From NCBI RefSeq assembly GCF_000397205.1, contig NC_021237.1, positions 931,001 through 995,000 of the forward strand: DNA of 64,000 bases, written 5' to 3'. Shown one piece after another: positions 55,899 through 64,000 of the stretch. The DNA comes from Pseudomonas protegens CHA0 (GTDB lineage Bacteria; Pseudomonadota; Gammaproteobacteria; Pseudomonadales; Pseudomonadaceae). The notes below the pieces were generated by a model that worked only from the letters and a program-made list of their open reading frames with translations, was not told the DNA's origin and did no database searches. Numbering within the stretch: the first letter of the stretch is position 1; each line of letters begins with the position of its first letter. Made by a program: the position numbers and the translations under genes.

Positions 55899-58127
55899 AT
55901 GCACAACGACGGGAATGTAGTGCCTTTGCACAAGGCCGCTACAGATCAGGCGACCGCTTCGCCGCTTGCCCGCCTGCCTGTGATTCTGCTTCAGGTCCGA
56001 GACAAGGTCGCCCAGCAATTGCGCCACGGCTTGCAGGAACTGTTCGATAACGCTGATGACACCCTGTTCGAAATGGCCGATCGGGCCCGCAACAACGTCG
56101 AGCAAAACACCCTCTTCGAAGCCATGCGCGACCTGCGGCTGAAGCGCAAGAGCATCGAGCGCGGTTTCCTGGAGGCGTTCTTCCAGGCTTTTGCCTGCCT
56201 GGTGCAGTATGACCCGGCCCTGGCCATTCCCCATGCCGTGGTCTACGACCCATCACTGGATCCGTCCCACGATGACCTGGAAAAGACCGTCGCGGTGGAT
56301 GCCATGGTGGCCAAGGTGCTCAACCGTGATGGCTTCGCCCTGGGGCAGTTGACGGAGCGCCTGAGTGTGCTGCTGGGACGGCGCCTGGTGGATGGGGACA
56401 ACCCCCTGGGGCCGGCGCTGCTCTGCGAGTATTTCCTCCAGGCCGGGCGCAGCCTGGGGGTGGAAATCAAGGTCAAGCTGATCATCCTCAAGTTGTTCGA
56501 GCGTTATGTGCTCAGCGATGCCGAACAACTCTATGCCGAAGCCAACCAACTGCTGATCGCCACCGGGATCCTGCCGGAACTGATGCCTGCTCCGGCCCGC
56601 CGGGCGGCCGATCGAGCCCAGGCCGAGGCCCGTGCGTCAGCGACCGAGGGGGGCACGGCGAAATCCAGCCAGTCGCAGCTCGACGAGAGCGTGCAGGAAG
56701 TTTTCGCCGCCCTGCAGACCCTGCTGTTTCATGTGCGTGGCAGCGTGGCGCCGACCCTGGAAGCCAGTGCCGAAACCCAGCCGATTTCCACCCGCGACCT
56801 CATGCGCCTGCTGTCGCACCTGCAGCAATACGTGCCGGCGCCCAGCGCCCAGGACGATTTCGACCTGCGCAACCAGTTGGAACAATTGCTCACCCGGGTC
56901 AGCGTCAAGAGCGGCAAATCCCGGGTGGTGGATGTGGCCGATGAAGACGTGATCAACCTGATCGCCATGCTCTTCGAATGCATTCTCGATGACCGCAACC
57001 TGCCGGACTCGCTCAAGGCGCTGATTGGCCGCCTGCAGATTCCCATGCTCAAGGTGGCGGTGCTGGACAAGAGTTTCTTCAGCCGCGGCAATCACCCGGC
57101 TCGGCGCCTGCTCAATGAGATCGCCGCTGCAGCCATGGGCTGGGGCGGTTGCGATGACCACCAGCGCGACAGTCTGTACCTGCGGATCGAGCAAGTGGTG
57201 CAACGCCTGCTCAGCGAGTTCAGCGATGACCCGGCGATCTTCTCCGAGCTGCTGGCGGACTTCCTGGCCTTCACTGCCGACGAGCGGCGTCGCGCCGAGT
57301 TGCTGGAGCAGCGTACCCGTGACGCCGAGGAAGGGCGGGCCAGGGCCGAGCTGGCCCGGCGCCGGGTAGAGCAGGCCCTGAATGACGCCCTGCTGGGCAA
57401 GGTGTTGCCGCAGAAGGTGGTGGATTTTGTCCGCGAAGCCTGGAGCCAGGTGATGCTGCTCAGTTGCCTCAAGCACGGCGACGACTCGCCAGAGTGGCAA
57501 ACTGCGGAGCAGACCCTGCTGGAGCTGATCTGGAGCGTGCAGCGCCATGAACAGCCGGATACTGCCATGCGCTTGCTGGCGCTGGTGCCGGGGTTGCTCA
57601 AGGGCCTGCGCGAGGGTTTGAGCGCGGCGGCTTTCGATCCTTTCGCTACCAGCGAGTTCTTCAGCCAGCTGGAGCTCCTGCACTTGCAGGCATTCGAGCG
57701 CGAGGCTCAGGCCCCGCAACTGCAGGGTGCCGTCCTGGAAGCAGACCCTGCACACATGATCGTGGTGGCCGAAGAGATTGTCCTGCCCAGTGCTGAAGAG
57801 GGCCCGCTGGAAGTCGCGCCGCTGGCGTTGCCGGCCAACGACCCCAGCGTGCAATGGGTGGACCAACTGCGGCTTGGGGCCTGGGTCGAATTCCTGGAGG
57901 ACGAGGACAACACCCTGCGCTGCAAACTGGCGGCGATTGTTCCCCATCCGGTGGCCAAATACGTGTTCGTCAACCGCACCGGCATGAAGGTGCTGGAGCG
58001 TACGCGCATGGGCCTGGCCCTGGAGTTCCAGCGCGGCGCAGTGCGCGCCCTGGATGACACCCTGCTGTTCGACCGCGCCCTGGAATCGGTGATCGGCAAC
58101 CTGCAGCGACTCAATCACGGCAAGTGA
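55899..58127 (+). CDS. DUF1631-family protein
   Basis: 742 residues, no signal peptide or membrane segment. The whole length matches the DUF1631 pattern: N-terminal helical part with LFEMADRARNNVEQNTLFEA, a middle section rich in Leu/Glu helices with a coiled coil (RRRAELLEQRTRDAEEGRAR), and a C-terminal beta-rich ~95 residues (LRLGAWVEFLEDEDNTLRCK; KYVFVNRTGMKVLERTRMGL) that looks like a PilZ-type barrel, though no RxxxR motif is clear. Function undetermined. A CCAGGAGG site precedes the ATG. Confidence 0.82.
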   Translation: MHNDGNVVPLHKAATDQATASPLARLPVILLQVRDKVAQQLRHGLQELFDNADDTLFEMADRARNNVEQNTLFEAMRDLRLKRKSIERGFLEAFFQAFACLVQYDPALAIPHAVVYDPSLDPSHDDLEKTVAVDAMVAKVLNRDGFALGQLTERLSVLLGRRLVDGDNPLGPALLCEYFLQAGRSLGVEIKVKLIILKLFERYVLSDAEQLYAEANQLLIATGILPELMPAPARRAADRAQAEARASATEGGTAKSSQSQLDESVQEVFAALQTLLFHVRGSVAPTLEASAETQPISTRDLMRLLSHLQQYVPAPSAQDDFDLRNQLEQLLTRVSVKSGKSRVVDVADEDVINLIAMLFECILDDRNLPDSLKALIGRLQIPMLKVAVLDKSFFSRGNHPARRLLNEIAAAAMGWGGCDDHQRDSLYLRIEQVVQRLLSEFSDDPAIFSELLADFLAFTADERRRAELLEQRTRDAEEGRARAELARRRVEQALNDALLGKVLPQKVVDFVREAWSQVMLLSCLKHGDDSPEWQTAEQTLLELIWSVQRHEQPDTAMRLLALVPGLLKGLREGLSAAAFDPFATSEFFSQLELLHLQAFEREAQAPQLQGAVLEADPAHMIVVAEEIVLPSAEEGPLEVAPLALPANDPSVQWVDQLRLGAWVEFLEDEDNTLRCKLAAIVPHPVAKYVFVNRTGMKVLERTRMGLALEFQRGAVRALDDTLLFDRALESVIGNLQRLNHGK

Positions 58128-58190
58128 TCGCAACCCGAGGGGATAACGCGGCATACTGGGCCACCCAAGGCTTTAGTTGAAGGAATCGGT

Positions 58191-58751
58191 ATGCGGCTGG
58201 ACCCTGCCACGGGGTGGTGTCATGGCGTACGGCATTGCCCGTCACCCAATTTCAATGAACGTCCGGCGGGCGAGATTTCCCTGCTGGTGATTCACAACAT
58301 CAGCCTGCCGCCGGGGCAGTTCGGCACCGGCAAGGTGCAGGAACTCTTCCAGAATCGCCTTGATGTCACAGAGCATCCCTATTTTGCCGGGATCGCCGAT
58401 CTGCGTGTTTCTGCGCATTTTCTGATCGAGCGTGACGGCGCCGTCACCCAATTCGTTTCCTGCCTGGATCGAGCGTGGCATGCCGGTGTCTCGAGTTTCC
58501 AGGGGCGTGAGACGTGCAACGACTTTTCCCTGGGCATCGAACTGGAAGGCACCGATGATCAGCCTTTCAGCGATGCTCAATATCACTCGTTGATCAGCCT
58601 GAGCAGGCAACTGCGGCGGGCCTTCAGCGACATCACGCCACAAAGGATCTGCGGGCATAGCGACATCGCGCCCGGGCGCAAGACCGACCCGGGCCCGGGA
58701 TTCGACTGGGCACGCTTTCGTGCCGCCTTGGAGAAGGGGGAAGGACAATGA
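58191..58751 (+). CDS. ampD: 1,6-anhydro-N-acetylmuramyl-L-alanine amidase AmpD
   Basis: 186 residues, amidase-2 fold. Zinc ligands in LLVIHNISLPP (His35) and ICGHSDIAPGRKTDPGPG (His and Asp near 155-167); WHAG near 95. Recycles peptidoglycan in the cytoplasm and, by removing muropeptides, keeps AmpR/ampC off. Confidence 0.97.
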   Translation: MRLDPATGWCHGVRHCPSPNFNERPAGEISLLVIHNISLPPGQFGTGKVQELFQNRLDVTEHPYFAGIADLRVSAHFLIERDGAVTQFVSCLDRAWHAGVSSFQGRETCNDFSLGIELEGTDDQPFSDAQYHSLISLSRQLRRAFSDITPQRICGHSDIAPGRKTDPGPGFDWARFRAALEKGEGQ

Positions 58752-59584
58752 GTTTTCTGGTGTTGCTGTTGGCGGTGTGGATCGAGAAGTTCTCGGCCCT
58801 GCGCCAGCGGGTACAGCGTGATGACTGGTGGCTGGGGGAATTGGCGCGTCTGGAGTCGAGCCCGCGTATGGCCGGGCATCCGTGGTGGCTGCTGATCGTC
58901 ATGGTGTTGCTGCCGGTGGCGCTGCTCGGGCTGTTGCTGCTGGTGCTGGAGCCCATCGCCTATGGCTTGCTGGCGCTGCCGGTGCACCTGCTGGTGGTGA
59001 TCTACGCCCTGGGTCGCGGCGACCTGCTGGGTGAACTGGGCCCGTTCCGTGACGCCTGGCGGCGTGAGGATCTGCAAGCGGCAGCCCATGTCGCAGAACG
59101 TGACCTGGGCATCTGCGCCGAAAATGGCGAACAACTGCTGGAGCGAGTGCAGGGCCACCTGCTGTGGCAGGCCTTCCAGAGTTTCTTCGCGGTGATCTTC
59201 TGGTACTTCCTGCTGGGGCCGGTAGCGGCCCTGAGCTATCGCCTGTTGGCTCTCGCCGCCGAACATGGCAAAAACCCCGCCCTGGTCGAACGCGCGGGGC
59301 AGTTGCGACATGCCTTCGACTGGTTGCCGGTGCGCCTGCTGGCGGCGAGTTTTGCCCTGGTGGGCAACTTTGTCGCAGTCGGCCGGGTGATGCTCCACGA
59401 GTTGCTCAACTGGCATATCGGTGCCGCGCAGTTGGTGGAAAAGGTCGGCCTGGTGGCCGCGGAAATCCCGCCGCCGGAAGTCGGGCCCGAAGGTATCAAC
59501 AGCCTGGATCGTATCTGGGAGCTGTTGTTGCGGGCGGCGGTGCTCTGGTACGCCGGCTTTGCCCTGTGGGCCGTCCTGGCCTGA
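58748..59584 (+). CDS. ampE: AmpE membrane protein
   Basis: 278 residues, about four membrane helices (LLIVMVLLPVALLGLLLLVL; FQSFFAVIFWYFLLGPVAAL), overlapping ampD by 4 bases. Integral inner-membrane protein of the AmpD-AmpE pair; thought to sense cell-wall status, exact role unclear. Confidence 0.93.
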   Translation: MSFLVLLLAVWIEKFSALRQRVQRDDWWLGELARLESSPRMAGHPWWLLIVMVLLPVALLGLLLLVLEPIAYGLLALPVHLLVVIYALGRGDLLGELGPFRDAWRREDLQAAAHVAERDLGICAENGEQLLERVQGHLLWQAFQSFFAVIFWYFLLGPVAALSYRLLALAAEHGKNPALVERAGQLRHAFDWLPVRLLAASFALVGNFVAVGRVMLHELLNWHIGAAQLVEKVGLVAAEIPPPEVGPEGINSLDRIWELLLRAAVLWYAGFALWAVLA

Positions 59585-59649
59585 GGTGAGCAAGGGCTGG
59601 CCCCAACCGCCCACCGAGGGTTTTCTGGCGCAGCGCAGGCTGCGCCGTC

Positions 59650-59671
59650 GATCGGGAGCAAGCTCCCTCGC
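59650..59671. repeat. REP-like palindromic unit
   Basis: TCGGGAGCAAGCTCCCTCG resembles the REP unit at 29317. Single copy after ampE. Confidence 0.6.
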
Positions 59672-59710
59672 CACAGCCCGCGAGCGTCCCCTGGATGCCG
59701 CGCTGGCGGT

Positions 59711-59723
59711 TAACTTTAAGTTA
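59711..59723. promoter_or_regulatory. Short palindrome before the chemoreceptor gene
   Basis: TAACTTTAAGTTA, a perfect 13-bp palindrome 107 bases before the chemoreceptor start. Candidate operator; could be chance. Confidence 0.35.
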
Positions 59724-59829
59724 CAAAACCTCCCACGAAATTGAGCTATACAGACGGAGCGCCGAATAGTGGCTATCTGCTGCCTTCGCCTGCCTGCCAA
59801 TAACAATAAAAGAAAAGGGAGACTTCTTT

Positions 59830-61860
59830 GTGAAGAGCTTGCTCTATCCCGCTGTCGCGCTGATGAACCGCCTGAGCTTCGGCATGAAGTTCAGCCTGAT
59901 CAGCGTGCTGTTCTTTCTACCCATGCTGGTGACCAACTTCTATCTGGTGCGCGACTCCTACCGCGAATTCCAGGGCACCCGGGTCGAACTGCAAAGCCTC
60001 GACCTGCTGGGCAGCAGCCTGGCCCTGCGCCGAGACCTGGAAACCCTCAATAACCTGGTGCAGATCAACGCCAGCCTCGGTCAGTCCGGCAAGGCAGGGG
60101 ACCTGGAAGGCAAGATCGTGGCCCTGGAGAAATCCGTGCTGGAACGCCTGCAGGCCTTGCAGGCGGTAACCACGGACCCACAGCAGGTGGAGGTCTTCAA
60201 CGCCAAGCGCGATGAACTGATTGCCGCCTTCAAGACCCAGCAAGTGGAAAGCTCGCTGCTGAACAAAAGCGGCCTGATCGGCAAGTTGCTGGGCAGCGCG
60301 CAGTTGTTCAGCCAGATCATCGCCAGCCAGTCGGGCCTGAGCCGCGATGGCCAGGGTGACATTCGCCAGCTCAGCGAGCTGATCACCAGCGTCACCCCGC
60401 AGGTTACCCAGATCCTCGGTGAAGGCCGGGCCATGGGCGCCTACTCCCTGGGCCAGGGGTTCCTCAATTCCTCGTCCAGCACGCGTTTCGACGAATTGCT
60501 GGTGCAGATCGAAAAGCTCCAGGCCGAATACGGGCTCAAGTTGCAGGATGCCCTGGGGTCCAGCCGCGCTGCCCACGATGCTCTCGACACGCTGGCCACG
60601 ACCAGCAAGGGCAGCCTCAAGCAGGCCAGCGAGCTGTTCGAGGAGCAGGTGGTGATGGCCGATACCCTGGATGCGCCCTGGCAGGCCTTCTACGACCAGG
60701 TCAGCGGGCTGATGGCGCAGACCTACCAGCTCAATGAAGGCACCTTGAAATTCCTGGATGTCGAGTTGCAAAAGCGCCTGGAGCAGAACCGTCGCCACAT
60801 GGTGCTGCTGGTGGCGGCCCTGGCCCTGGTGTTTCTCTCCATCGTCTACCTGTACGGCGGTTTCTACGCTTCCACCCGCACCACTCTGCGGCGCCTGGGC
60901 GCGATGATGGACAAGGTAGCGGCGGGGGACATGACCGTCAGCTTCACCGCCCACAGCCGCGACGAACTGGGGGAACTGGGCAGTGTGTTCAACGGCACCG
61001 TGCTGAAAATCCACGACCTGATCGAGCGGGTTGGCCACACCGTCAGTGAGGTGGAGCGCCAGGCCGGGCAAGTGCAGAGTGTATCGGCCCAGAGCAATCA
61101 GGCCGTGGCTGGCCAGCGCACCCAGATCGAGCAAGTGGCCACGGCGATGAACCAGATGTCCGCCACCTCCCAGGAAGTGGCTCGCAGCGCCGCGGCGGCG
61201 GTCAGCAGCGCCCACAGCGTGAATGACGAAACCATCAGCGGCCGCGGGCTGGTGGAATCCCAGCAGGGCAGCATCGCCCGGCTGGCCAGCGAGATCGACC
61301 AGTCGGTGCTGGTGATCAACCAGCTGGCCAGCGACAGCCAGTCCATCAGCCGGGTCCTGGAGGTGATCAAGAGCATCGCCGAGCAGACCAACCTGCTGGC
61401 CCTCAACGCGGCCATCGAGGCGGCGCGCGCCGGTGAGCAGGGCCGGGGCTTTGCGGTGGTGGCCGATGAAGTGCGGACCCTGGCCAAACGCACCCAGCAG
61501 TCCACCGAGGAGATCGAGGACATGATCGGCAAGCTCCACGGTGGCGTCAGCGCGGCGGTCAAGGCCATGGGCAGCAGCCACGCCATGGCCAACGGTACGG
61601 TGGACCAGTCGGAAAAGGTCCAGCAGGCGCTGGAAAATATCCTTGGGGCGGTAGGCATGATCGTCGACCAGAACCAGCAAATCGCCGCGGCCGTGGAGCA
61701 GCAGACCGCGGTGGCCCACGACATCGACCAGAACATCGTCGAGATCAATCGTGCCGGTGAGCGCACTGCCGAGGGCGCGCACCAGACCGAAGATGCCAGC
61801 CGGCAGTTGTCGGCCCAGGTGGTGCAACTGAAGCAATTGATCGGCGCTTTCCGCGTCTGA
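59830..61860 (+). CDS. Methyl-accepting chemotaxis protein
   Basis: 676 residues from a GTG with GGGAG upstream. TM1 about 19-40 (KFSLISVLFFLPMLVTNFYL), a long helical periplasmic sensor of roughly 280 residues, TM2 about 324-346, HAMP about 347-400 (MMDKVAAGDMTVSFTAHSRD), then the signalling coiled coil whose hairpin tip is at 518-555 (EQTNLLALNAAIEAARAGEQ). No C-terminal CheR-binding pentapeptide. Ligand unknown. The sensor lacks a dCache signature and looks all-helical (4HB/HBM-like). Confidence 0.93.
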   Translation: MKSLLYPAVALMNRLSFGMKFSLISVLFFLPMLVTNFYLVRDSYREFQGTRVELQSLDLLGSSLALRRDLETLNNLVQINASLGQSGKAGDLEGKIVALEKSVLERLQALQAVTTDPQQVEVFNAKRDELIAAFKTQQVESSLLNKSGLIGKLLGSAQLFSQIIASQSGLSRDGQGDIRQLSELITSVTPQVTQILGEGRAMGAYSLGQGFLNSSSSTRFDELLVQIEKLQAEYGLKLQDALGSSRAAHDALDTLATTSKGSLKQASELFEEQVVMADTLDAPWQAFYDQVSGLMAQTYQLNEGTLKFLDVELQKRLEQNRRHMVLLVAALALVFLSIVYLYGGFYASTRTTLRRLGAMMDKVAAGDMTVSFTAHSRDELGELGSVFNGTVLKIHDLIERVGHTVSEVERQAGQVQSVSAQSNQAVAGQRTQIEQVATAMNQMSATSQEVARSAAAAVSSAHSVNDETISGRGLVESQQGSIARLASEIDQSVLVINQLASDSQSISRVLEVIKSIAEQTNLLALNAAIEAARAGEQGRGFAVVADEVRTLAKRTQQSTEEIEDMIGKLHGGVSAAVKAMGSSHAMANGTVDQSEKVQQALENILGAVGMIVDQNQQIAAAVEQQTAVAHDIDQNIVEINRAGERTAEGAHQTEDASRQLSAQVVQLKQLIGAFRV

Positions 61861-62056
61861 GCAACGTGCACCGGCTCTCGGCGAGGCCCCGGAAACCAGG
61901 GGCTTCGCTGCTTTGCATACAATCGGTAGTAAATGAATGCTTTGTTTGTCGCGTGTTTCCTGTTTTCCTGCGCGTCTGATTTTTCAGCCCCGGTGATCCC
62001 GCAGGCTGTTCGACCAGTTGGCCATGTGCCTTGCATGGTCCTGAGGAAATACGTTG

Positions 62057-62428
62057 ATGACTGCCACTTCTGGAATCCAGGGCCGTTGCGCCCATTGCCA
62101 GACCCTCCTTGAACTCGAACCCTGGCAACTCAATGCCATGGCGTTGCAGGAAGCCTTCAACTGCAACCATTGCCACAAACCGCTGAAGCTCAGTTGCCCC
62201 GAACAGATCAAGCGCCTCAGGTCCCTGGGTTCGCTGGCCACCCTGCGCGCGACCATGATCGTGCTGTGTGCCATGGTGATATTGGTGACGCTGGTGCTGG
62301 AGTGGGTCGGGCTGGTAAGCCTGGCTCAGCAACTGAGCGTTTCGGCATTGATGCTGGTGAGCTACCTGTTGGTGATGATGGCTGCCCGCAGGCGCCAGCG
62401 CCGACCGTTGCAGCTACAGGCCGGCTGA
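62057..62428 (+). CDS. Small zinc-ribbon membrane protein
   Basis: 123 residues from the ATG at 62057. An N-terminal zinc ribbon (CAHC ... CNHC, about residues 11-41) is followed by two membrane helices (LRATMIVLCAMVILVTLVLE; LSVSALMLVSYLLVMMAA) and a basic tail. Function unknown. Its 3' end overlaps the convergent tatD gene by 15 bases. Confidence 0.75.
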   Translation: MTATSGIQGRCAHCQTLLELEPWQLNAMALQEAFNCNHCHKPLKLSCPEQIKRLRSLGSLATLRATMIVLCAMVILVTLVLEWVGLVSLAQQLSVSALMLVSYLLVMMAARRRQRRPLQLQAG

Positions 62429-63205
62429 AGGCCAGCCGAACAGCTCGCAGGCGTTGCGGGTGCTGGCGCTGGCCAGTTGCTCGGGCGTGATGCCGATGAT
62501 CTGCGCCAGGGCGGCGCAGATGGCCGGCAGGTGCTGCGGGCTGTTGCGCTGGCCGGGAAACATGGCAGGCGCCATGTCCGGCGAGTCGGTTTCCAGCACC
62601 AGGGCGTGCAGCGGCAGCTCGGCGATCACCTTGCGCAGGCGCAGGGCCTGGGGCCAGGTCGCGGCGCCCCCCAGACCCAGCTTGAACCCCAGCTTGAGGT
62701 ATTCCCGGGCTTCCTCGCGGCTGCCGGCGAAGGCGTGGATAATGCCGCCACGCTTGAGCTTGAAGTGCTTCAGGCTGGCGATCACCGCCGCGTGGCTGCG
62801 CCGGACATGAAGCAGGGCGGGCAACTGGAAATCTGCCGCCAGCTGCAATTGCGCTTCGAAGAGTGCCTGTTGGCGCTCGCGATCCAGGTGCGCAAGAAAG
62901 TAGTCCAGGCCGATCTCGCCCACCGCGCACACTTGCGGGTGCCCTGCCAGCCGGGTCAGCCAGTCACCCAGTTGCTGGATATGTTCCGGGCGGTGATCGT
63001 CCAGGTACACCGGGTGCAGGCCAAAGGCCGCGTACAGCTGCGAGTCGCTTTGCACCAGATCCCAGAGCCGCTGCCAATTGGCCTGATAGACCCCCAGCAC
63101 CACCATTCGCGAGACGCCCAGGGCGCGGCTGTCTGCCAGCAGCGCCCCGCGATCGGCATCGAAATCCGCGAAATCCAGGTGGGTGTGGCTGTCGATCAGC
63201 TCCAC
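62414..63205 (-). CDS. TatD-family metal-dependent hydrolase
   Basis: 263 residues, TIM-barrel amidohydrolase: IDSHTHLDF at the start, GEIGLDYFLA near 97, LLHVRRSH near 132, LETDSPDMAP near 205. TatD-type 3'-5' DNase/phosphohydrolase. Located beside the fructose regulator, the usual Pseudomonas neighbour. HTHLD and ETDSP supply the metal ligands. Confidence 0.93.
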   Translation of the reverse strand: MELIDSHTHLDFADFDADRGALLADSRALGVSRMVVLGVYQANWQRLWDLVQSDSQLYAAFGLHPVYLDDHRPEHIQQLGDWLTRLAGHPQVCAVGEIGLDYFLAHLDRERQQALFEAQLQLAADFQLPALLHVRRSHAAVIASLKHFKLKRGGIIHAFAGSREEAREYLKLGFKLGLGGAATWPQALRLRKVIAELPLHALVLETDSPDMAPAMFPGQRNSPQHLPAICAALAQIIGITPEQLASASTRNACELFGWPSAGL

Positions 63206-63208
63206 GGT

Positions 63209-64000
63209 TCAGCCCTGTTGGATGCGCTGTTTGAAGGTCCGCGCGATGGCCTGCACGCCGGGCTGGTAATGCGCCTCTTCAATGGCAGCCAGGGCCAGTT
63301 GCAGGGCTTTTTCGGCGATCAGTTGATGCTGCTGGGCCATGGCATTGACCGGCAGCGGCAGGAAATCCAGCAACTGGGTATCGCCAAAGGTGCCCAGGCG
63401 CAGAGGCCGGGATTTCAGCGGGAAGTCGTGCAAGGCATCGAATACCCCTTGCAGCAGTACATAGGAGGTGGTCACCAGGGCGTCTGGCAGATGGCCCAGG
63501 CGCTGCAGCAATTCCTCCATCAGCTGGCGGCCGCAATCACGACTGAAGGCTTCGCCGTGCTCGATCAGCACCTCGCCGCCGAAACCCTCGAGGGCCTGGC
63601 GGAAACCGGCGGCGCGCTCCTGGCTGATGCTCAGTTCCGGGCGCGCACCGATCAGCACGATCTGCTTGGGCTCAGGCTCAAGCAGGCTCTGGGTCAGGTG
63701 CAGGCTGGCTTGCAGGTCATCGCTGATCACCGAGCAGAACAGCTCGGGCGGCATCACCCGGTCGATGGCGATGATCGGCAGGCCCTGGGCCTGCAACTGC
63801 TGGTAGCTGTCGTCTTCCGGCGGCAGGCAGCTGGCGACGAACAGCGCGTCGCAACGCCGGGCGCGGAACAGCTGGAGCAATTGCCGCTCGCTGTCCGGAG
63901 CGTCGTCGGAACTGGCGATCAGCAGCTGATACCCTCGGGCCCGGGCGCCTTGCTCCAGCAGCTTGGCGATGCGTGCGTAGCTGGGGTTCTCCAGGTCCGG
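63209..64000 (-). CDS. LacI-family regulator, Cra/FruR-like (N-terminus beyond window)
   Basis: 264 residues visible, frame open to the window edge, so the DNA-binding end is missing. The periplasmic-binding-like core (YQLLIASSDDAPDSERQLLQ; ALFVASCLPPEDDSYQQLQA; PLRLGTFGDTQLLDFLPLPV) is of the FruR/Cra type. With tatD adjacent, it is likely the fructose-1-phosphate-responsive regulator of fruBKA, which would lie further right. LacI family is firm; FruR is inference. Confidence 0.85.
   Translation of the reverse strand, partial: PDLENPSYARIAKLLEQGARARGYQLLIASSDDAPDSERQLLQLFRARRCDALFVASCLPPEDDSYQQLQAQGLPIIAIDRVMPPELFCSVISDDLQASLHLTQSLLEPEPKQIVLIGARPELSISQERAAGFRQALEGFGGEVLIEHGEAFSRDCGRQLMEELLQRLGHLPDALVTTSYVLLQGVFDALHDFPLKSRPLRLGTFGDTQLLDFLPLPVNAMAQQHQLIAEKALQLALAAIEEAHYQPGVQAIARTFKQRIQQG

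Overview
The window is chromosomal DNA of a fluorescent pseudomonad, most likely of the Pseudomonas fluorescens/protegens group. The evidence is the gene order (smpB, fur, recN, grpE-dnaK-dnaJ-dapB-carAB-greA, ftsH-folP-glmM-tpiA-secG, tRNA-Leu, tRNA-fMet, rimP-nusA-infB-rbfA-truB-rpsO-pnp), the GC-rich codon use, Pseudomonas-type REP palindromes between genes, and a tmRNA whose tag ends in ALAA. No organism name was given, so this is inference from gene content.

Bases 1-11100 are mostly accessory. After the tail of a LysR regulator comes a minus-strand operon (DauA-like FAD dehydrogenase, RidA, YkvI-type permease) divergent from an XRE-cupin regulator, with a large inverted repeat between them; it reads as an amino-acid or amine import-and-oxidation module. 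Bases 4250-6700 hold a patch with codon use unlike its neighbours (two GNAT acetyltransferases, an AraC regulator, a gene relic). It is bracketed by the intact regulator and a 5'-truncated, diverged second copy of it. A DUF3077-like gene follows, then a SnoaL-like/SDR/histidine-phosphatase operon facing its own LysR gene across a perfect 16-bp palindrome.

Bases 11100-23600 hold ssrA (tmRNA), a small exported protein, a complete lactate-use locus (lldR, lldP, lutABC and a fused FAD/Fe-S D-lactate dehydrogenase, without lldD), smpB, an SNF-type transporter, ratA and rnfH. Bases 23600-31500 hold bamE, fur, recN and the heat-shock operon with a good sigma-32 promoter ahead of grpE, then dapB. Bases 31500-43760 hold carAB with an attenuator-like leader, greA, a DUF4149 protein, yhbY, rlmE, ftsH, folP, glmM, tpiA and secG.

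Bases 43780-53070 are the translation/RNA-decay cluster with three tRNAs and several leader hairpins. Bases 53070-54350 are an AT-richer pocket with an orphan lipoprotein. The rest holds a DUF6388-like gene, nadC, a DUF1631 protein, ampDE, a chemotaxis receptor, a zinc-ribbon membrane protein, tatD and the C-terminal part of a Cra/FruR-like regulator that runs off the window.

Most of the window is conserved core. The best candidates for something undescribed are the DauA-like/RidA/YkvI operon with its palindromic operator, the regulator duplication around the accessory patch, and the carA leader, where three consecutive arginine codons sit just before an intrinsic terminator.
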